Assembly: GCF_030272615.1 (NCBI RefSeq)
Contig: NC_081413.1
Location: forward strand, 722,763,649 to 722,827,648
Direction of reading: 5' to 3'
DNA length: 64,000 nt
DNA from: Cryptomeria japonica
Taxonomy: Eukaryota; Streptophyta; Pinopsida; Cupressales; Cupressaceae
The position numbers and the translations under genes were made by a program. Positions 56,115-64,000 of the stretch are shown here, piece by piece; within the stretch, counting starts at the first letter, position 1; each line of letters begins with the position of its first letter. Below the pieces are notes generated by a model. It worked only from the letters and a program-made list of their open reading frames with translations, made no database searches and was not told the DNA's origin.

Positions 56115-57711
56115 TCATAGCATACTCCAAGAATCTAACTCCTCCATGGAAATGCTAGGAAAGGTATACTGTTGCAAATCAATCACGTCCAGCGAATCTG
56201 AGCAAGCGTCCAAAGTGTTCTCCCAATTTGGCATGAGCTTCTGCGAACTATGAACATGAATCAACAAAGAGACCAGGTCATCTATCTGACTCTTCTTCAA
56301 AGAGTCCAATTGGCAAAATAACATAAATTTCATCTTGTCTCTTAATTCGGCTAAGTGTAAACCACTAGCATCACTAACATCAACACCCAATAATTCCTCA
56401 ATTGAGACAAGGATCTTCATCTGAATGTCTTGAATCAATCCCTCCATCTCCATATAGCTTGACTGGGCGTTCTCATAAGTTGATCTCTTCACGGCCAATG
56501 AACAATACCAGCCATGGAAATTGTATCTGTCTCCACTGTGCACAATGTTCTCGCTAACCAAGGTGGAATTAGGAATCCTCAAAGCCTTGAGGCGTGGAAT
56601 AGTCTTCTCCTGAATAGGTCGGAATTCTTCCCAAACTCCCTCCAAATACTGGATTCTAAACACGAGCCCTGTTGTCGTGTCATATGCCTGGACAAATTGA
56701 GTAAGGAAATCATCTACCTGTTTTCTTGCGCTCTCAATCCACTTTTCCACCTCTAAGAGTGTATCTCTCGCTGCCTCATAGTGTGAATGTAGTCCATGAT
56801 CAACTGCAATAGGGGAAATAAGGGTGGGATTCTCACGCCTTATCCCTGCAATATACTCTCTAAGTCTGATATTCTCTTCTCTGTACTTCTCCTTCTCTTC
56901 AATTTCTCTATCTAACCTTGCGCTAATCGCCAACCTCCTGAAACTCTTGCTCTCTTGATGTACGGCCAAGGGCAACTGAAGTAATCTGGAAATCCATAGG
57001 AGTAGCAATGTCCGCCGTCACGCCTACAATAGGAACAACAACCTACGCAATCTGCATTCTTGTCTCATCTCTAGCTATGTGCGACAAAATGTCAGCTCTC
57101 TTGGGTTCTTTCTCCTTAGCATTCCTAGCTAGGTAGTCATCAATGTTATCAAAAGGCTGTACCTCTATCGTTTTCTTACTTTTTTCCATACTTCTCATCA
57201 GCCAATCAGGAATAGCAGCCATCTCCATGCCATCATCGAGACACATCTCTCGATCAAGCCCTCTCAATGCCGAGATAACATCATCATCATCATCATCAGG
57301 ATTATTCCTGGTCAAATCGTATACCTCATTTCCCAAACTAACTTCCAAAAGGACAGTAGGGGATCCTGGTTGATCATCATTCTCATTTGGTGGTGTAGAT
57401 GTCGTTGTGGCGTGTAACTCCTGAATATTCCTTGGTAGTATCACTATGTTGGAACATTGTTGGGTTTCCTTATTCTGCTTTGTTATTTCAATCACCTTAA
57501 TTGATGAGACACTGAGAGGTGGTGAAAGAATGATAGGTGGGGGAATGATAGTCTTTTGTTTCTTCTTCTTCTTCACCTCCTCAATCTTCTTCCCTCTGGC
57601 CTTGACTCCTCTTGGCGTGTTTTTCCTTCTCTTGGGAGCTTGATTCTCTTCGTCTGCATGAATCTTGACATCGCTGATAGTTCTCTGATCATCTTCGGAA
57701 GGTAGACTCAT
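56115..57711 (-). pseudogene. HA-3 homologue of the HA-1 ORF, C-terminal half
   Basis: Two overlapping-phase ORFs (57711-57043 and 57008-56115). The first is basic then acidic: KRRKNTPRGVKARGKKIEEV with KKKKKQK, an aspartate run, and IPDWLMRSMEKSKKTIEV, which matches HA-1 IPDWLKERLTKVIIIE. The second has a coiled coil (LDREIEEKEKYREENIRLRE) and RYNFHGWYCSLAVKRSTYE, which corresponds to RTCSWMDRSHTTAIEF in HA-1. Similarity to HA-1 is in layout and scattered motifs rather than high identity, so the two elements are old relatives. A frame break lies near 57020. Confidence 0.65.
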
Positions 57712-58498
57712 CCGGTTTCATCTTTTCATAAGTGAAAGAAACACCCATAGCAACTAACTTATTCATCTGAATATCTACCCATGTACAGGAGAAACTCAAG
57801 CCCTCTCTCATCAATACATTCAAATCAATCTCTTTTGATTCTGACCAATTAGGCAATAAGATTGCCTTCTTCATTTCATTCTCATACTTTGGATGTGTAT
57901 GATCCCTGTCATCTAACACTTGATCAGGAATGAGGAAAAGTCCACACTTCCTCATGAAATCCACTGACATTCTGGACCACATTCGTCTCTTCACTGCTTG
58001 CTAATCCATTAGGTTGTCCCAATAATCTTCTATGTATACTTTTTGGATGAACTTCTCTCCTCTGATCCTTCCAACTTTTTTATCTGGATCAAATCTTTCT
58101 CTTTTCTTGAAGGTTGCAAATCGATAGAATGCAAGCTCCTCACTCACAGTGCTGGCGGCTAAGGTATACTGGCAAACCTTCGATGTCTTCCCAACTGAAA
58201 TGGGGAATGTCATGCATGCCCTATGCTTCTCTCTTTGAATGGAATCAAACTCTAGAAGCTATCTCACCACTTCCAACAAGATCATTCTGTTGGATGGATA
58301 CTGTTGTCATTTTATGACACCCTTGGTCCATCAGTGAGAACCGATCAGAGATTTGTTCCATGGACCAGCGTTGCCCCAGTTGATCAAGGAGAAACGAAAT
58401 GGAATTATGAAGTGTGAAGTGTTGTCTTCTCAAAAGGAAGTTCCTAGTTCTTTAATCCCGGAATCCCCAGGTTCCCAAGTTCCTTAGTCTTCTTCCTC

Positions 58499-59335
58499 GG
58501 AACCCCGAAACCCGAGGTTCTTTCCCTTTGCCTTCTCCTGTTCTCCTTCTCCGTAACTCCGGAACCCCGAGGTTCCAAAGTTCTTTCTCTTTGCCTTCTC
58601 TCGCTTTTATTTCTCCGGAACTCCGGAACCCCGAGGTTTCAAAGTTCCTTCCCTTTGCTGCCTCTCCTTTCTTTTCCCGGAACTCCAGAACCCTGAAGTT
58701 CCGAAGTTCCTCTCCTTCTTTCCCTTTCTCTTCTTCTCTCCGGAACTCTAGAACCCCGAGGTTCCGAAGGTCCTTTCTTTTCTTCTTCCCTTCCCCGGAA
58801 CTCCGGAACTCTGAGGTTCCGAAGTTCCTTTGTGCAGTTCCACCCTTTCCTTTTCTTCCCTTCGAAGTTCCTCGGAACTCCAGAACCCCGAGGTTTCGAA
58901 GTTCCTTCCCCTTGCCTTCTTTGGAACTTCAGAACCCCGAGGTTCCCTCCTAGCCTTTCTTCCTTCTTTACTTCGGAACTCTGGAACCTCGAAGTTCTCT
59001 TCCTTTGCTTCCCCTTCTTCTCTCCGGGACTCCAGAACCCCGAGGTTTCGAAGTTCCTTCCCTCCTTGCCTTTTCTCTCTAGTTTCCCCGGAACTCCAAA
59101 ACCCCGAGGTTCCGAAGTTCCTTTCCTTCTCTTCCTCTCTCTATCCTGGATCTGAAACCTCGAGGTTCCAAAGTTCTTTCCTTAGCCTTCTTCTAGTTCT
59201 CCTGAACTCCGGAACCTCGAGGTTCTGAAGTTCCCTGCTGCGTCTCTTTTCTCTTCCCCGGAACTCCAAAACCTCGAGGTTCCGAAGTTCTTTCCTTGTC
59301 TTCCCCACTTCGGGAACTTGAGCTTCCGAAGTCCC
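58499..59335 (+). repeat. HA-4 palindrome array, about 15 units
   Basis: The 32-bp core is a near-perfect palindrome: GGAACTCCGGAACCCC followed by GAGGTTCCGAAGTTCC, where the four deviating positions are all G-T pairs in the folded strand. Unit starts near 58553, 58617, 58679, 58742, 58797, 58874, 58923, 58975, 59026, 59090, 59148, 59203 and 59260. Mean step is about 58 bases (range 49-77). Spacers are pyrimidine-rich (TTTCCCTTTGCCTTCTC-type). The serine/proline-rich ORFs here are products of the repeat. Confidence 0.92.
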
Positions 59336-59674
59336 TAGACTTCTTTCCGACTGGCGACACTTCTAAATGGCGTGATCAACACTCAAGGCTTTAAATGCTC
59401 CAACAGTTTTGGTGACTTGTGCACTTTCTTTTGTGGAGCCACAGGGGTGCATTTAATGTCTTTGGCAGAATTTCCATCAAGGGAGGTACGGGGCCATGCT
59501 TGGTGACTTGTGTCATGACTGCATACTCTGTCTTCGGAAGGTCAGTCAATCCACCTCTCAGGATTTCCTTTTGTGGTATGGCTAGGTTGCTTGCATGTAC
59601 AAGTCAAGTGCATGCACTTCCCTGCACATCGTGATTGACATACAGGGGTCATGATCACTCTTGTAACCATTTTT

Positions 59675-59685
59675 CTATATAAAGG
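59675..59685 (+). promoter_or_regulatory. HA-4 TATA box
   Basis: CTATATAAAGG, 0.64 kb before the 3' end. CCTCATTGTAAAGGGTT follows, a block also present after the HA-2 TATA box (CTCATTGTAAAGGGTT). Confidence 0.6.
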
Positions 59686-60766
59686 CTGTTAAGCCTCATT
59701 GTAAAGGGTTCTCTCCCCATTGCCTTGAGCTTTCCTATTCTCTTTCTCTTCTCTTGAAGATTTGTAATTATGTTTTGCATTTCTACAACTGTAAGTTTGG
59801 CCTTTGGCCTTTGAATGAATTGAAATTGCATTCTTGCCTTCCTTCAACTTATGCATGCTGTGTATGTTTCCTTACCTTCATCATAAGTGTATATTTTGTG
59901 GCTCTTCTCTCCATATATGTTGTGTTATTGTTTATCTGAGTGTGACTTGTGGGAATCCTTCTCCCCTCTTGACACTTAGCAAATTCTAACCTCCATACAT
60001 GCGTTTGGGTTACTCATGCAACTGAAGTTTGTGCATCTCTTGGGTATTCCAATTGATTCCTTGTGCCATTTCGGTAGGGAGAGGAACAATCTTTTCTTGG
60101 TGCATCATCTTTCATTTTGAAGCATTTCTCTCTTCCCTTTACCTCTACAAGTTGTTAGGGTAGGCTTAGGAGTAAGTTTTGAAGTGTTGAGTTGGTTCAA
60201 CACCTGCACTTGGATTGAGAAGGAAGTCGGCCTTCTCCGGAGATTCAACCCCCTTGCGCAAGGTCCCATACTTCAGGGTTGTTTCCATCAACAAGGGTGC
60301 AAGCTTTTGTGATAACAAATACCTAGGAAGCCTGTAGGGTTCGGATTGAAACCCATGAATGCCAAGGTACGTGAAAGTGGGAAACTGAATATACCACGAT
60401 CCATATTTCTCTATTAGTTCTGTTGCCTCCTTGGACAATCTTTTGTGGATTCCGCCTTGCGACATCCACATGATGTACATTGTGAATACATCATTCACTC
60501 TCTTATAGTCTTCGATTCTATATATGTTCAGTTGGGGGTAGCCCTCATGACTCCTGAATTGTCCTTGTCCATTGCCGACTTCACCTTTGCATATCAATCC
60601 TTTGTATGAAACAAACCATGCAAGCAAGTATACCAAGTAGGAAGTCATGGCGAATGACTTGGACTGTTCTGCATTCCTCAGCTGAAAATCCAGATTGTCA
60701 CTTATGATTCTAGACCAATTTACCAATGTCCCTCTAAGACAATCTTGGATGAAATAGAACATCCAT

Positions 60767-60936
60767 CCATCGAATATTGCACCCTGCGGCATTCCCATCA
60801 CTCTGTTGAGCAGGAAAACTAAGTCACTAAATTCCTCTTTGAAGTCTGTGCCCATCGAATATTGCACCCTGCGGCATTCCCATCACTCTGTTGAGCAGGA
60901 AAACTAAGTCACTAAATTCCTCTTTGAAGTCTGTGC
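60767..60936 (-). repeat. 85-bp tandem duplication in the HA-3 ORF
   Basis: Two essentially identical 85-base copies (60767-60851 and 60852-60936). Because 85 is not a multiple of three, the ORF is frameshifted; the peptide FLLNRVMGMPQGAIFDG occurs twice. Confidence 0.95.
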
Positions 60937-61440
60937 ACATGAGTGTCTTGGGAGCCTTGGAATGATGAAGCCTAGGCTCAATCATCCACTCTTTGTTTAT
61001 CATACTCTTACACGCATCCATCTTCTTCGTGTACCACTCTTTATATTCATCCTTCATATCTGCTCTATGTGGAATTCCAAACACCTCAGCAATCGCATCC
61101 TCAGCAAGGTAGGCAATAACAACGCCCTTAGGAATTTTGATCATTCGCGAGTGAGGATCATAACATCGTGCACACTCCGGGATAAACTCACTGCATTGTA
61201 TGGATTGTGGAAATCCAGCAGCATGAAAAATACCACTCTTCATAATGTTTACATATGCTGGGGAAGGAATCTGATTTCCGACTCCAAACATCTGTTGTCG
61301 CATCAGGTTCAGGTTTAAGAAATGCATGTTTGTATCCGTAATCTCCTTCCATCTGGATGATATCTTGGGCTCTGGATAGAATCCAGTCTCTAGTATCTTC
61401 TGTTGTTTTTTTTCTTTGCTTAAATCTGGACTTCAACATC

Positions 61441-62929
61441 GCACCTGTACGAAGCTTGAAGTTAGAACTTAGGAAAATAAAATAATATTCTTAATAGAAT
61501 TCCTGACTTCCTAAATATTTTAAATTAATTAGAGCTTGAAGTCAGGAAAATAGTCCACACTTTAGGTAGATCTTAACAGTTAGATTCGAAATGTGACAAC
61601 GTTAAGGTATGAAACCATAATGAAATTCATTGACACCTCCTTATACTTAGAAATTGTGTAAACTAAAGTGCAAAGGAGTATACCGGATCAACGGTGACTA
61701 AGGAAAGGTGTGAAAGGTTGTGTTTTCACACAGTATGTCTGAGGACACCTTCCGCAGTCAACAATGGAGATCAACAAAATCTGAAGACAACCTGAAAATT
61801 AAACTTTTAAAACACATTGCAATCACCTAGATATGCACAAATTTGATGAGAATCAACCTTCCAAGGCAAACATAAGAAAATCTGAGCATGTATGTAGGGC
61901 TGGAAATGAAAACTTAGTCTGAAGACAAATCTGAAAATGAAGTTTTCAGATTTACCAGCATCCTTAGGAATGATAAAATACTCAGAAACAAATCCGGAAT
62001 GAAGCAAGAATGCTTCCCAAGTGAAATCGCAAGGTAGGTAGGTGGCTGGAAAAATTTGTTTTTTGAGGACAGCCCCCTACAATAGAGTTTCAGACCTGCA
62101 ACAATGGAAGATAACTCTGAAAATTGATTGAGAATGCCTCCAATCAGCCCTTAGGATAAAATCGCCTAAGGCACAAATTAGCTAGGAACAAGATATAAGT
62201 CTGAAAATTGATTTTCCAGCCAGCTATGGAGGTCGAACCAGCTGCAACAATGGAGGATAAACCCAGGTCTGCAATACATCAGCAAGTAGGGAGTGATGGA
62301 GGAGACCAAATATGCATGGAATCCACCCAAACAATGGCACAAAACACTTGCTAAGCTAAGATCGTATTTTCCAGCTATGGTGCCAACTTTGGAAAATCTG
62401 AAAAATGTCTTCAATCTAACTCCAATCTGCATACAATCTGCAACTAAGGTGTGGGAACAGCAAGCAATGATGGAGGTGTCAAGGCAAAATTATCGAAGTT
62501 CTTCAATCACCAAAAATCGCCATCCTCACAAAAATCTCCAAACTCACAAGTCTGAAAAAAAAATCGTGGCATGAAGTCATTAATGGCAGAAACCCCAAGT
62601 TGCCAAGCTGGAAAAAATTGAGAAAAGAGTCTTCAATCCAACACTTCACCAAAACACTGTCAAAATTCACCAATAAGAGGGAAAAATCACCTTGCATGGA
62701 GACACTTGGCAAATTTAACAATAAAATAATGTTGGAGGCTCCTCTCTTATACTTGCTTTTGTCCCTCACTTTTACCACACAAGCAATGTGGGATAAAAAA
62801 CTTACTTTTATACTTGCCTGGCAAAACTAACATGCTTCTAGAAGGGTAAAAACATTAAATGCTTATTGCAAATTATTAATTTTGTTTTTAAATTTTAAAT
62901 AATCGTCAATCATCATTTAAAAACAATTA
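61441..62929 (-). other. HA-3 leader region
   Basis: No protein is recognised. The segment upstream of the ORF in HA-3 is non-coding and longer than in HA-1. It holds a TATA candidate at 62742-62752 (reverse strand, TATAAGAGAGG) and an AT-rich tract at about 62860-62929 and beyond. 61800-62560 has repeated TCTGAAAA and AACAATGGAGGATAA words. Confidence 0.45.
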
Positions 62930-63640
62930 AAATGGGGCTCATTTATTAAAATATTTCAATTCAAGTCAAAAATTGACCATAAGGGAAAATCGATTTAAGT
63001 AGGGATTAAAAAATCCCATTAAAATCATTTAAAATGTCAAAATTTTCCCCACAAGGGAAAATCGATTTCAGAATGGACAAAAATCCTCATCAAAATTCAC
63101 ATAAAATGGGCCAGGGGAAAATCGACTAGGGTATGGATAAAGAATCCAGACTCAAAGTTCACTTCATTCACAAAAATACTCCCTGGTGGAAATTCGACCT
63201 CAGTCTGGATGAAAATCCAGACTCAAAATTATGAAATGTACTCTCAGTGGAAAATCGCTATGAGTCTGGAAAAACATCCACACAAAAATCCTCAAAAACT
63301 TGTCAAAAATTCTTGGTGGAAAATTGACCCAGGTGTGGAATGAATGTAAACATCATCAGCAACTTATCCATAGCTCCCTGGTGGAAAAACGTGGGTAGTC
63401 AGGATAAATCCTGACACTTTGTCAAAATTTAAAGGCTTCCAGGGGAAAAACGACCTCAGTATGGATTATCAGTGGTGGAAAAATGAGGCAAGTATGGATT
63501 TCAAGGGAAATCCATGTCCAGTCTGGATTTTGAGTGGGAAAAACCATGGGTAGTCTGGAATATGAGGGGAAAAGCGCCTCTAGCATGGAATTTTGACCTT
63601 TAAACCCTTGGAATATGGATTTTACTCCGGAAAATGATGA
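62930..63640 (-). repeat. HA-3 internal palindrome array
   Basis: In plus-strand reading, units contain CTGGTGGAAAATCGACC, then AGTCTGGAT and an ATCCAGACT partner. Anchor GGAAAA positions near 62983, 63055, 63114, 63187, 63248, 63316, 63381 and 63442 give steps of about 59-73 bases, with about 33-base half steps afterwards. The array continues in weaker form toward the window end. Confidence 0.8.
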
Positions 63641-64000
63641 TTTTTCCACTCAAAATCACTTAGAAACTCTGAAAGTTAATAAAACTCAACTGGACTTAGG
63701 CAAATTCATAAAAAATTGGAGCATAACACAAGGAAAACTATCGGGATAAAGTGCGAAATCAACTTGAATAATTCCTTAGGAGCGAGAAAACAACTCCAAA
63801 AGGTCCGAAAACACCTTAGCACTTAAAATCACTGACGAGGACATTTTAAAAAAAAACATGATAACGCTCCAAAAGGGTCTACACTTAGACAAAACTAGGA
63901 TCCTTTAGAAATCTCAATTTTACGTGCTTGATCCTCTAACCCCAAAAAACCTAAATGACACTAGGCATGATCGAAACTCCGAGACTCGGGCACGAGAAAC
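63641..64000. other. Window-end part of HA-3, no gene
   Basis: Non-coding. It should lie between the palindrome array and the unseen 5' terminus of HA-3. Confidence 0.4.

Larger units (their letters stand above)
58302..60317 (+). mobile_element. HA-4: hairpin-array element nested in HA-3 (2,016 bp)
   Basis: Starts TGTTGTCATTTTATGACAC (TGTCA pairs with TGACA around five bases) and ends TTTTGTGATAACA. Flanks GATAC (58297-58301) and AATAC (60318-60322) are a 5-bp duplication with one change. The insertion sits inside a codon row of the HA-3 ORF. Order: terminal hairpin, CCCTTGGTCCATC, palindrome array 58499-59335, spacer, TATA box 59675, 0.64 kb tail. No real coding region is present. Being inside HA-3, it shows that the family was active after HA-3 landed. 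Confidence 0.82.
57690..61440 (-). pseudogene. HA-3 homologue of the HA-1 ORF, N-terminal half (split by HA-4)
   Basis: Upstream piece 61440-60318: EPKISSRWKEITDTN, PSPAYVNIMKSGIFHAAGFP, VIAYLAEDAIAEVFGIPHRA, FLLNRVMGMPQGAIFDGWMF, NWSRIISDNLDFQLRNA and GGIHKRLSKEATELIEKYGS, each with a clear HA-1 counterpart. Downstream piece 58301-57690: YPSNRMILLEVVR, TVSEELAFYRFATFKKRERF and LNVLMREGLSFSCTWVDIQ. It then runs without a stop into VAMGVSFTYEKM, the start of the C-terminal half. HA-4 lies exactly between LPRY and PSNR. An 85-bp tandem duplication at 60767-60936 shifts the frame. Dead copy. Confidence 0.8.
55105..64000 (-). mobile_element. HA-3: hairpin-array element with ORF, runs off the window
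   Basis: On the reverse strand the 3' end is CATAAAACACGCATCAACA, matching HA-1 (TATAAAATACACGTCAACA). The tail has a CAAGAGAGGG block, a TATA box at 55914-55923 and a telo-box palindrome at 56000-56014. Going upstream, the coding homologue of the HA-1 ORF occupies 56115-61440, broken by HA-4 and by mutations. Then come a leader, a TATA candidate at 62742-62752, an AT-rich tract, and a palindrome array at 62930-63640 reaching toward the unseen 5' end. About 6.9 kb is HA-3 itself. The order of parts is the same as in HA-1. Confidence 0.82.

Noticed and set aside
58528-59228. Overlapping serine/proline-rich ORFs in three frames
   Set aside because: They are by-products of the HA-4 palindrome array; the peptide repeats follow the DNA repeat and appear in all frames.

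Overview
This is eukaryotic nuclear DNA from a seed plant, most likely a gymnosperm and probably a conifer. That call is inference. It rests on one recognisable host gene (part of a plant glutamate-receptor-like channel with a short intron), a very high load of old nested plant-type LTR retrotransposons and hAT transposons, and an AT-rich background. There is no bacterial or organellar content. Almost all of the window is mobile DNA at different stages of decay.

Layout. 1-6140 holds a decayed Ty3/gypsy element (A: gag, protease, start of reverse transcriptase) split by a 3.1 kb insertion at 2550-5666. 6141-18051 is a second, Tat-like gypsy element with LTR, primer-binding site, an extra ORF, gag, protease and RT. 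Its gag is split by a 7.3 kb insertion at 7884-15218, and its RT is broken by a hAT transposon (18052 to about 21658). 21676-24624 holds an inverted repeat and an unrecognised reverse-strand ORF. 24625-37742 is a chromodomain gypsy element with long LTRs; its 5' LTR contains a complete copia element (24941-30636) and its pol contains a hAT MITE (33605-34503). 37743-45774 holds a SINE-like remnant, a second decayed hAT transposase, and a copia fragment containing a three-LTR TRIM (43196-43727). 45775-49525 holds a further hairpin-array element and a hAT MITE. 50386-52149 is the receptor gene fragment. 53627-64000 holds a GC-rich MITE with a nested solo LTR, then a long reverse-strand element running off the window and interrupted by a 2 kb insertion at 58302-60317.

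The most unusual content is a family of five related insertions, called HA (hairpin-array) elements here: HA-1 7884-15218 (+), HA-2 2550-5666 (+), HA-3 from 55105 past 64000 (-), HA-4 58302-60317 (+) and HA-5 45775-48424 (-). Each visible 5' end begins TGTTGT with a small terminal hairpin, and four of the five 3' ends finish CAACA (HA-4 reads TAACA). The four complete ones have 5-bp target duplications (three exact, one with a single mismatch). Each carries its own internal tandem array of imperfect palindromes and a TATA box about 0.64-0.87 kb before the 3' end. No flanking direct LTR pair, primer-binding site, RT or integrase belongs to them. HA-1 and HA-3 also encode a homologous protein of about 1,070 codons that I cannot assign to a characterised function. 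They could be solo LTRs of an extraordinary long-LTR family, or a distinct element type moved by a retroviral-type integrase.

A second notable item is the TRIM at 43196-43727. It has three 135-bp LTRs, each containing a 72-nt tRNA-like sequence, two internal domains with Met-tRNA primer-binding sites, and an exact 5-bp target duplication.

Limits: boundaries, homologies and repeat intervals were read by eye. No alignment or database search was run.
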